Assembly: GCF_009708215.1 (NCBI RefSeq)
Contig: NZ_CP046175.1
Span: forward strand, 4,030,001-4,094,000
DNA length: 64,000 bases
From: Occultella kanbiaonis
GTDB lineage: Bacteria; Actinomycetota; Actinomycetes; Actinomycetales; Beutenbergiaceae
Reading direction: 5' to 3'
How positions within the stretch are numbered: position 1 is the stretch's first letter; each line of letters begins with the position of its first letter. The notes under the pieces were generated by a model that saw nothing but the letters and a program-made list of their open reading frames with translations, made no database searches and was not told the origin of the DNA. The position numbers were made by a program, and so were the translations under genes. This document shows positions 45,767-53,433 of this stretch, in pieces.

Positions 45767-46675
45767 GTGACCGCCCCCCGGGTCGTGGCGGTCGTCGTCA
45801 CGTACGAGCCCGAGGACTCGGCGCTGGCGGCCCTGCTCGAGCGGCTCGGAGCTCAGTGCGATGCCGTCGTGGTGGTGGACAACGGCTCCACCACCTCCCC
45901 GGCACAGGCCTGCGCGGGCACCGGCGCCGAACTGATCGCGCTGCCGACGAACGAGGGGATCGCCGCCGCGCAGAACCGCGGGATCGCCCGCACGGTCGAA
46001 CTCGCCGCCGACTTCGTCCTGCTCTCGGACCAGGACTCGCTCCCGGCCGAGGACATGGTTGCCCGCCTGCTCGACGGGATCGCGACGGCGTCCGCCGCCG
46101 GCACCCCGGTCGCGGGGGTCGGTCCTGTCTCCTCCGACAGCCGCGCCGAGTCGGGCGAGATGGTCTACGTCTCGAGGCGCTGGGGTCCCCGGCGGGCCGC
46201 ACCGGAGGACACCCGGCCGGACGGGCTCGTCGAGGTCGCGTTCCTGATCGCGTCCGGCTGCCTCATTCCGGCGACCGTCCTCGAGGAGGTCGGTGCCATG
46301 AACGGCGGGTGGTTCATCGATCACATCGATCTCGAGTGGGGCCTGCGGGCTCGTCGAGCCGGCTACCGGCTGTTCGCGGTGACCGGGGCGCACCTGGGTC
46401 ACGAACTCGGAGAGCGGGTGACGCGGGTGCCGGGCCGCAAGCAGCTCGTGCATGTCCAGTCCGTCCCGCGCACGTACTACATGACGAGGAACACGATCCT
46501 GCTCGTGCGTTCGGGCCTGCTCGGCACCGCCTGGCGACTGGGCTATCTCGTCTGGCTCGCGAAGTACCTCGCGTTCAACACCGTGTTCGTCGCGCCGCGA
46601 CGGCAGCGGATCCGGCTGATGGCACGCGGGCTGGGAGACGGACTGCGGGGCGTCACCGGTCCACTGCGCGGCTGA
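45767..46675 (+). CDS. GT2 glycosyltransferase, rhamnosyltransferase-like
   Basis: 302 residues from GTG 45767, one base after rmlC. GT-A fold: VVVTYEPEDSALAALLERL, VVDNGSTT, NEGIAAAQNRG, the DxD-type LLSDQDSLP and the acceptor-side FIDHIDLEWGLRARRAGYR. The QDS form and linkage to rmlC suggest transfer of L-rhamnose, in the cytoplasm, onto a lipid-linked or wall acceptor. The 3' end overlaps the opposing flippase-like gene by 23 bp. Confidence 0.83.
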   Translation: MTAPRVVAVVVTYEPEDSALAALLERLGAQCDAVVVVDNGSTTSPAQACAGTGAELIALPTNEGIAAAQNRGIARTVELAADFVLLSDQDSLPAEDMVARLLDGIATASAAGTPVAGVGPVSSDSRAESGEMVYVSRRWGPRRAAPEDTRPDGLVEVAFLIASGCLIPATVLEEVGAMNGGWFIDHIDLEWGLRARRAGYRLFAVTGAHLGHELGERVTRVPGRKQLVHVQSVPRTYYMTRNTILLVRSGLLGTAWRLGYLVWLAKYLAFNTVFVAPRRQRIRLMARGLGDGLRGVTGPLRG

Positions 46676-47591
46676 CGTTGCGCTTGCGCAGGACAAGCAC
46701 CACCACCCCGAACAGCACGTCGACGACCGTCAGCAGCACCCGGCTCACCAGGACCGTCGCGAGGACGCCGCCGGGGGCCAGCTGGCCGTAGAGCACCGCA
46801 CCGAGGACCACCTCGCGCGCGCCGACCCCGGCAGGCACGAAGACGACGAGGAAGCCGACTACCCACGCCAGGGCGTACCCGCCGGCCGCCAGAGCGAACG
46901 TCTGAGCGGACGGAGTCATCCCGACCGCGGTGGCGATGAGCCACACCTGCAGGCCCGCCAGGAGCCAGCCGACGAGCGCCCAGGCCGAAGAGCGGACCAC
47001 GCCGCCGCTGGAGATCGGGTGCTCCAGGGGTGGTCGCTTGAGCGTGCGCAGCGCGAGGGTGAGGATCCGGTTCAGGACCGGCGGGATCAGCATCACCAGG
47101 AACACGGGGACGGCGAGGGCCACCCACCAGAACTGCTGGGCTACCTCCGCCGGAGAGAACACGATGCCCACCACCGCGAGCGCCAGTCCGGTCACGATCG
47201 AGACGAGGATCGAGACGACCATGACACTCAGGGAGCGGCGTCTCGGGATCTCGGCATCGGCGCCCAGTTCCGCGGCCGCCACGATGTTCCAGACTCCGCC
47301 CGGAACGTACTTGCCGAGCTGGGAGAGGAAGAAGATCGACGACGCGGTTCGGAGGCGGACCGGGGAACCCAGGTCCGTCAGCACCGCACGCCAGGACAGC
47401 ATCGTTGCGACGACGTACACGACGCTGATGAGCAGGCACAGGAGCAGGGTGCCCGGCCGGATCTGCGTCACCGCCGCGCTCACCGCGTCCCATTGCGTGG
47501 CGACGGCCAGGACCGCGGCGCCGAGGGCCACGGCGAGGAACACCCAGCGGGTGATCGGCGAACGCAGGACGCCGAGGAGCTTGTTGATCAT
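46653..47591 (-). CDS. Flippase-like integral membrane protein (LPG-synthase TM family)
   Basis: 312 residues, about eight helices, lysylphosphatidylglycerol-synthase transmembrane (UPF0104) family. The family motif appears as LGKYVPGGVWNI in the N-terminal half, and VVFVPAGVGAREVVLGAVL near the C-terminus. Members without the synthase domain are thought to translocate lipids or polyprenyl-linked sugars. Third gene of a minus-strand operon with a GT4 and a DPM1-like GT2 (4-bp overlaps). A second member of the family is at 59220-60224. Confidence 0.8.
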   Translation of the reverse strand: MINKLLGVLRSPITRWVFLAVALGAAVLAVATQWDAVSAAVTQIRPGTLLLCLLISVVYVVATMLSWRAVLTDLGSPVRLRTASSIFFLSQLGKYVPGGVWNIVAAAELGADAEIPRRRSLSVMVVSILVSIVTGLALAVVGIVFSPAEVAQQFWWVALAVPVFLVMLIPPVLNRILTLALRTLKRPPLEHPISSGGVVRSSAWALVGWLLAGLQVWLIATAVGMTPSAQTFALAAGGYALAWVVGFLVVFVPAGVGAREVVLGAVLYGQLAPGGVLATVLVSRVLLTVVDVLFGVVVLVLRKRNVSRAVDR

Positions 47592-48763
47592 TCGGTGCCG
47601 AGTGCCCCGGCGAGCGGCGCCGTCACGGCGGCGGCGGTGAATCGATCATCGGCCAGATCTCGCGCCGCGCCGCGGTATCGGGCGAGCCGATCGCCGTTGC
47701 TCGCAAGCAGCCGGATCGCTGCTGCCAACGCCGGGGCGTCGCCCGGCGGCACCAGGAGCGCGGCCTCCCCGAGCATCCGGCGCTGGGGGGCGCTATCGCT
47801 GGTGACGATCGCCACACCCGCGGCCGCGCCCTGGTAGACCTTGTTCGGGACGACGCTCAGGGCCTTGGTGCTGGTCCCGAAGACCCCAAGGCAGACGTCA
47901 TGGGAGGCGACGAGGGCCGGCAGGTCATCCGCATCCACCCAGTCCCGCCAGGTCACTCTCGGATCGTCCCCGACCAGCGTGCGGGCGCGCTCGAAGTCCT
48001 GTCCGGTGCCGATCATGGTGAACCGGAGCCCGGCCTCGGGCAGGTCACGGATCGCCTCGGCGATCACCGGGGCACCCTGCAGTGGCGTGTACAGACCGAA
48101 GAAGACCACGCCGAGCCCGTCCCGCTCCGCCGTGCCGGAGGCGACTTCCCCGGCGGTGGCCCGGTCAGCGTCGGCGCGGGCGTCGAACCAGGTCCGGCTC
48201 GCGCCGACCGGCACCACGACGGCGCGAGCGCGCCGGGACGCCGGCACCATCTCCAGGTGCTCCTGCGTGTCGACGATCACGACGTCCGCGGCCGAGATCG
48301 CGAGCCGGTCGAGCAGCCGCAGGAGCCGCACCCGAAGGCCGTCCTGCACTCCGCGGTCCGAGGCGGTGCTGCCTGCGAAGATCAGGTGGTCGAGCAGGAT
48401 CGTGGTCCGCGGGAACAGGATCCTGGCGAGCAGCACGTCGAAGTGCCCGAGGTAGCCGACGAGGACCGCATCGGGCACGCCTCCGGCACGTCGGATCCTG
48501 ATCGACCCACGTACCAGTTCGCTCCAGCGGGCCGCCAGGCGCCATGCCAGGGTCGGCAGCCGCCACGGTTGGTTGAGCAGGCGGACGCGGTCCGCAGTGT
48601 TCAGCCCGAGCGGGGCGTTGAGCTCCATGAGGTGCGCACCGTGCGCTCGCAGTCCGTCGATGAGCACCTGCACTCTCGGGTGCGAACGGGCGTCATAGGT
48701 TCCGAACGCGACGACCCGGCGCCCGTCGCCGGCGACACGTCCTCGACCGGTCCGGCCGGTCAC
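47588..48763 (-). CDS. GT4-family glycosyltransferase
   Basis: 391 residues, GT-B fold. N-terminal Rossmann half starts VVAFGTYDARSHPRVQVL; the C-terminal donor-binding half includes GVVFFGLYTPLQGAP and the family motif region VPNKVYQGAAAGVAIVTSD, where a Lys-Glu pair typical of GT4 is partly degenerate. The sugar and acceptor are unknown. Start GTG overlaps the preceding GT2 stop by 4 bp, and its own stop overlaps the flippase-like gene by 4 bp. Confidence 0.8.
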   Translation of the reverse strand: MTGRTGRGRVAGDGRRVVAFGTYDARSHPRVQVLIDGLRAHGAHLMELNAPLGLNTADRVRLLNQPWRLPTLAWRLAARWSELVRGSIRIRRAGGVPDAVLVGYLGHFDVLLARILFPRTTILLDHLIFAGSTASDRGVQDGLRVRLLRLLDRLAISAADVVIVDTQEHLEMVPASRRARAVVVPVGASRTWFDARADADRATAGEVASGTAERDGLGVVFFGLYTPLQGAPVIAEAIRDLPEAGLRFTMIGTGQDFERARTLVGDDPRVTWRDWVDADDLPALVASHDVCLGVFGTSTKALSVVPNKVYQGAAAGVAIVTSDSAPQRRMLGEAALLVPPGDAPALAAAIRLLASNGDRLARYRGAARDLADDRFTAAAVTAPLAGALGTE

Positions 48764-49854
48764 CGGGCGCGGGTGGCTCGGACGGGCTCCGTCAGCGAGA
48801 CAGGTGCCGGCTCGGGCACCGAGCGCTCAGGCACCACCGGGAACTCCGCCGGGGCGGGCCGGAGGTCGACCACCTCCGAGGCGAGGGCTGCGCGCCCCGA
48901 GTCGGAAGGTGCGGGACGGCCGTACTGCACGACCTTGATCCGCTCCAGTGTCTCCTCGAGCAGCACCCGGTTCGTGCGCTGCAGGTCTGCGATGACGAGG
49001 AGCGCGAGGCAGAGCAGTCCACCGACGAGCATCGAGGAACCGAAGATCAGCGATTGGATGTGCCCGCCCGCTTCGCCCTGGATCATGAACACGAGGAATC
49101 GGACGAACGGGATGATGCCCGCGAGCAGCAGGATCACCCCGAGCGTGCCGAGGATCACGTGCGGCTTGAACATCAGGTACGAGCGCGTGATTGCCGAACC
49201 CGACTTGAACATGTGCTGCCCGATGTTCTTGAACAGCCGGGACTCGCGCGTCTTCGCGTTGGTCGTGATCGGCAGGCTCTCGATCCGAAGCCGCTTGTTG
49301 CCGGCCTGGATGATCGTCTCCATGCAGTAGCTGAACTGGGTGACCACGTTCAGCCGGAACAGCGCGGACTTGGAGTAGGCCCGGAACCCGCTCGCGGCAT
49401 CGGGCAGCTCGGTGCCGGCGGCCCGGTTCACCACCTGAGACCCGACCCGCTGCATGAGCTTCTTGAACGGCGAGAAGTGCGCGATCTTCGACGTCTGACG
49501 GTCCGCGATGACGATATCGGCCTCGCCGCGGACGATCGGCTGGACCAGATCGGTGATCCGCTCCTGCGGGTACTGGTTGTCGCCGTCGGTGTTCACGACG
49601 ATGTCCGCGCCGTGGGCGAGCGCGTAGTCGACGCCGTCGCGGAACGAGCGGGCGAGCCCCATGTTGCGCGAGTGCCGCACGAAGTGCACGACGCCGTGCT
49701 CCTGTGCCACCTCGATCGTCCGGTCGGTCGAGCCGTCGTCGATGATGAGGATCTCGACGCTGTCGACGCCCGGGATCTCCCGCGGGATCGACGACAGGAC
49801 GAGCGGCAGCGTCGTCTCCTCGTTGAGGCACGGGACTTGGACGAACAGCTTCAT
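48760..49854 (-). CDS. GT2 polyprenyl-phosphate glycosyltransferase (DPM1/CsbB-like)
   Basis: 364 residues from ATG 49854 (MKLFVQVPCLNEETTLPL). Typical motifs: ILIIDDGSTDRT, VVNTDGDNQYPQERI and DAASGFRAYSKSALFRLNV. Two C-terminal helices (about residues 230-310, VILGTLGVILLLAGIIPFV) anchor it, and a disordered tail follows. Proteins like this load a sugar onto undecaprenyl/decaprenyl phosphate on the inner face; the sugar is then flipped and used by GT-C enzymes outside. The YfhO and GT-C-like genes nearby supply candidates for that second step. Confidence 0.87.
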   Translation of the reverse strand: MKLFVQVPCLNEETTLPLVLSSIPREIPGVDSVEILIIDDGSTDRTIEVAQEHGVVHFVRHSRNMGLARSFRDGVDYALAHGADIVVNTDGDNQYPQERITDLVQPIVRGEADIVIADRQTSKIAHFSPFKKLMQRVGSQVVNRAAGTELPDAASGFRAYSKSALFRLNVVTQFSYCMETIIQAGNKRLRIESLPITTNAKTRESRLFKNIGQHMFKSGSAITRSYLMFKPHVILGTLGVILLLAGIIPFVRFLVFMIQGEAGGHIQSLIFGSSMLVGGLLCLALLVIADLQRTNRVLLEETLERIKVVQYGRPAPSDSGRAALASEVVDLRPAPAEFPVVPERSVPEPAPVSLTEPVRATRAR

Positions 49855-50028
49855 GATCTCCTCTGCGGCGGTCTGCAGGCCGAGGTGGCCCGCCCGAGAC
49901 GGCATTCCGGGCACCCGCACGGTTGACCTGGATCCGGGCTCAAGTGTACAAGGATCGGCCGATCATCCCACGGAGGCGCCGCCGTAGCGGCGCTCGGGCC
50001 GGGGTGTCTGGCCCGGTAGCCTCGACGC

Positions 50029-51642
50029 GTGACCTCACGGACCTACCGACGCACCCTCGCGGTCATCACCGCGCTCCTCGGGGTCGTGATGGTCCTCTGG
50101 GCCGTGCTGACACCTGGATTCCGTGCTCCGGACGAGCCCCAGCACTTCAACAGCGTGATGCGGGTCGCGACGGGCGGTGGCTGGCCCGCCCCCGGCGAGG
50201 CCCGGGTGAGCGACGCCACACTGATCGCGACCAGGGAGGCCGGGCTCAGCCTCGAGACCCATGGCATCTCGGTCCTCACCTCCTCGATCCTGCCGCGCAG
50301 CTCCCTTCAGGGCTGGGGTTACCAGTTCGTCGACCTGACGCCGTTGCCGGCGCAGGAGCGGTCGGTTCTGGACCACACCGCAGACCTCGTCACGGACGTC
50401 GAGCCCACCTTCGACCAGATGACCCAGCATCCGCCGCTCTTCTACGCCGCCGGCGCCGTCTTGATCCGGGCTTTCGGTGCCCTCGACTGGCGTTGGGACC
50501 AGCAACTGCTGCTCCTGCGACTCTTCTGCGTATTCCTGTGCATCTGGGTGGTTCCGCTGACCGCGGCCACCACTCGGATGCTCACCGGGAAGCGGACCGT
50601 GGCCCTTGCGGCATCCGTCTCGATCCTCGCCGTTCCCCAGTTCGCCCACATCGGCGCGACCGTCTCGAACGACTCGCTCACGAACCTGCTCGGTGCCGTC
50701 CTCCTCACCATGGCCGCCGCCATCGTGTCCGGCCGGGCGACGTGGGCACGCCTCGTGGCGATCGGCGTGGTCCTCGGTCTTGCATTGTTGACCAAGGGCT
50801 TCCTGTTGGCAGCCATCCCGATGGTGGCGCTCGCGGTCGTCGTCGGCGCGCGGGCGCTGCGCCCCCGCCAGCGGCTGTGGCGCACGTTCGTCACACTGGC
50901 GGTGGCCTTCGTAGTCGGGGGCTGGTGGTGGCTGCGTAACCTCCTGGTGCACGGTGCCCTGCAGCCGAGCGGGATGCCGCCGTTCGAACCGGACTGGGGC
51001 GACGACACCCCCACCGTCGGTGAGTTCGCCCCACAGGCCTTCGATCGCTTCGCCACCTCGTTCTGGGGCAACTTCGGCTTCCTCGAGATCTCGCTGCCCC
51101 GGCAACTCACCCTCGGACTGACGGTGCTCGGACTGGCCGCGGTCGTCGTCGGAATCGTCGCGTGCCGGAGGCGCCTCCGCCTCATCGTCCTACTCACACT
51201 CCCGGTCGGCACGCTGCTCGTCGTGCTCGGCGGCACCTTTGCGTCGTACCAGACGAACGGCCTGTTCGCGGGGCTTCAGGGCCGATACCTGTTCTCCTCG
51301 ATCGCGGTCCTGGCCGCCGCCGCCTGGATCGGCCTCGATGCGATCGCCCGTAGGCTCGGCCGACGCTGGGCGCACTGGCTCCCGGTCCTGGCCACCCTTC
51401 TCTCGGTCACCCTCGCGGCAATCGGCCTCATCACGTTCTTCCAGGCCTGCTACCAGCTTCCCTCCGAGTCCGTGATCGTCGGGCTGAACCGGTGGGCACT
51501 CTGGTCGATCGCCGGGCGGACCGGTGTGGGCCTCGCTGCCCTCGCGCCCCCGGTTGTCGCGATCGCTCTGCTCGTCGTCCTCGTCGTCGGCAGGCTCAGG
51601 CGCTCACGACGGCCGGACCTCGCCAGGAGTCTGCCCGCGTGA
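50029..51642 (+). CDS. DUF2142/GT-C-like multispanning membrane protein
   Basis: 537 residues from GTG 50029, about 12 helices. After the first helix comes an exported loop with GFRAPDEPQHFNSVMR, the acidic PDE-xxH signature of GT-C glycosyltransferases and DUF2142 proteins. QHPPLFYAAGAVLIRAFG is another family hallmark. It likely uses polyprenyl-phosphate sugars at the outer face. Followed by a related GT-C-like gene with a 4-bp overlap. Exact donor and acceptor are unknown. Confidence 0.75.
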   Translation: MTSRTYRRTLAVITALLGVVMVLWAVLTPGFRAPDEPQHFNSVMRVATGGGWPAPGEARVSDATLIATREAGLSLETHGISVLTSSILPRSSLQGWGYQFVDLTPLPAQERSVLDHTADLVTDVEPTFDQMTQHPPLFYAAGAVLIRAFGALDWRWDQQLLLLRLFCVFLCIWVVPLTAATTRMLTGKRTVALAASVSILAVPQFAHIGATVSNDSLTNLLGAVLLTMAAAIVSGRATWARLVAIGVVLGLALLTKGFLLAAIPMVALAVVVGARALRPRQRLWRTFVTLAVAFVVGGWWWLRNLLVHGALQPSGMPPFEPDWGDDTPTVGEFAPQAFDRFATSFWGNFGFLEISLPRQLTLGLTVLGLAAVVVGIVACRRRLRLIVLLTLPVGTLLVVLGGTFASYQTNGLFAGLQGRYLFSSIAVLAAAAWIGLDAIARRLGRRWAHWLPVLATLLSVTLAAIGLITFFQACYQLPSESVIVGLNRWALWSIAGRTGVGLAALAPPVVAIALLVVLVVGRLRRSRRPDLARSLPA

Positions 51643-53075
51643 GGGGTGCGCACGCGCGAGCCCGGTCGAGGCTCGACTGGGAGCGCCTCGCCGTACTGGC
51701 AGTCCTGGTGGCGACGGCGGGATTCTCGGTGTCCGTCGCCCTGTCCGTGCCGATGTTCGCCTCCGCGGACGAGTCCGCCCATGTCGACTACGCCTACCAG
51801 GTCTGGCTCGGACGATTGCCGACCTTCGAGGAGGGCGTGCAGATCCGGCCGCCGTTCGGGTTCCTGCCGCCCGTCCAGTGGGCCTCGCAGCATCCCCCGC
51901 TGTTCTATCTGATCCTCGCTCCGGTGGTCGGGCCGCTGATCGAGGCCGACCACTACCTCCGAGCCGGGTATGCCGCCCGTGGCATCAACATCGCCATCAC
52001 CGTGGCGTTCGTGTATGCCGTGATCTGGGCCACCCGCAAACTGGCGCCGGGCCACCGCCGCCTGGCGGTCACGACCGGCATCGTGGCCGCGTCCGCCGCC
52101 TGGGTCACTCGGGTCGGCGGCGCCGTCTACAACGACATCCTCGCCGCCCTGCTGTCTGCACTCCTGCTCGGCGTGACAGCGCGGGCACTGCGCACCGGGC
52201 TGACCCGGCGGGACACTGCGCTTATCGCTGTCCTCGGGTCCCTCGGGATGCTCAGTCGGGCGTCGGTCGCCGTCGTGCTCGCGCTCTGCCTTGCCGCACT
52301 GGTCGTCGGCGCGGCACGCGGCCCCAGCACAGGTCGTGTCCGACGCGTTGTTCGCGCGTCGATCCAGTGCCTGATCGCCGGGAGCGTGGTGCTCGCCGCC
52401 GCGCTGTGGTTCTACCTTTTGAACCTGGAGCGCACCGGCCGGCTGACGGGCGGGAGCCCGGAGTGGTCGCAAGCCAACATGGGCCGCGTCGTTCGTCCGG
52501 TCCTCGAGCTGGTCGGCGACCCCGGGGCCTGGTTCCGACTGGTCCGGTTCTTCGGCCACGGCGCGTTTCCCCTCGAACTGATGACGACCGTGTGCGTGCT
52601 CGTGCCGGCGGCCGTCGGTCTCGTGCTGATCCGTCGACTCCGTACCGCGACCCCGGCCGACGCCGTCGTGCTCGGCCTGGGCGTGCTGCTGGTTGCGGCC
52701 ACCCTCGCGCAGCAATTCGTGTACGCCTCGTCCGGCGGCCAACTCAGTCCCCGCTATCTGCTGCCCGTCGCCACCATCCCGTTCGTGCTGATCGCCCATG
52801 GACTCACCGGGTTCCAGCGCGCTCGATGGTTGCCGACGGCGGCGTGGCTCGTTGTCGTGAACGTCCAGTACCTCGACTGGTTCCGTGGTGCGATCACGAC
52901 CGTGCAGCAACCCGGCTCCGGGCCGATCTACCCTGCCGCCGCGGCCGCGGCCGCCGGGCTCGCCCTCGCTGCCGTGGTCATCGCGGTGATCGCGACCGAC
53001 CGACTCACTCCCATCGGCGGGTCCGAGAAGACACCGGCACCTCACGGCCCGGGCCACGGCGGTCGACCCCGATAG
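51639..53075 (+). CDS. Second GT-C-like multispanning membrane protein
   Basis: 478 residues from GTG 51639, overlapping the previous stop by 4 bp, with AGGAG upstream. About 11 helices. The first exported loop has FASADESAHVDYAYQVWLG, an acidic ADExxH motif corresponding to the neighbour's PDExxH, and QHPPLFYLILAPVVGPL follows. Both genes thus appear to be diverged paralogues of one GT-C/DUF2142 type. C-terminal 20 residues are Pro/Gly-rich. Confidence 0.72.
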   Translation: MRGAHARARSRLDWERLAVLAVLVATAGFSVSVALSVPMFASADESAHVDYAYQVWLGRLPTFEEGVQIRPPFGFLPPVQWASQHPPLFYLILAPVVGPLIEADHYLRAGYAARGINIAITVAFVYAVIWATRKLAPGHRRLAVTTGIVAASAAWVTRVGGAVYNDILAALLSALLLGVTARALRTGLTRRDTALIAVLGSLGMLSRASVAVVLALCLAALVVGAARGPSTGRVRRVVRASIQCLIAGSVVLAAALWFYLLNLERTGRLTGGSPEWSQANMGRVVRPVLELVGDPGAWFRLVRFFGHGAFPLELMTTVCVLVPAAVGLVLIRRLRTATPADAVVLGLGVLLVAATLAQQFVYASSGGQLSPRYLLPVATIPFVLIAHGLTGFQRARWLPTAAWLVVVNVQYLDWFRGAITTVQQPGSGPIYPAAAAAAAGLALAAVVIAVIATDRLTPIGGSEKTPAPHGPGHGGRPR

Positions 53076-53411
53076 CAACGGGCCGCACCACGCGTCCGGC
53101 GGACGTCGCCCGGGGCCCAGGACTCGTCATCGATTCCTGACCGGGACTGGCACGTTCGTCGCCACCTTCGCTGCGGGCACGTACCGCGCCAGCGGCCCCG
53201 CTGGAAGGCGCGTTAGCGGCAGCGGTTGTCCGGGTTCACTAGCGTCGGGTGCGGACGGTGGACCAGGCTGTAGCGTGCCAAGGCCTCGCCTCCGGAGCGG
53301 CCCCACGCACCAGCCAAGGTCGGAAAGGTACGATCCGTGGTCGGCGGGCGGTGCTGATCGCTGCCCCAGACCGTCCCGACCCGAGGAGTCTTCATCAACG
53401 AGCACGCGCCC
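53076..53411. other. Intergenic region ahead of the YfhO pair
   Basis: 336 bp without coding signs. A TACGAT at 53329-53334 is a plausible -10 with no clear -35, giving a leader of about 70 nt. The 3' end holds the 5' arm of a hairpin around the first YfhO start codon, and GAGGAG at 53383-53388. Confidence 0.4.
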
Positions 53412-53433
53412 GTGACTGCCGACGTTGATGAAG
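53390..53433 (+). promoter_or_regulatory. Hairpin with a GTG start codon in its loop
   Basis: CTTCATCAACG (53390-53400) and CGTTGATGAAG (53423-53433) form a perfect 11-bp stem; the 22-nt loop contains GTG 53412. The nearest Shine-Dalgarno (GAGGAG, 53383-53388) is 23 nt from that codon, just outside the 5' arm, so folding would bring the two together or block initiation. Confidence 0.45.
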
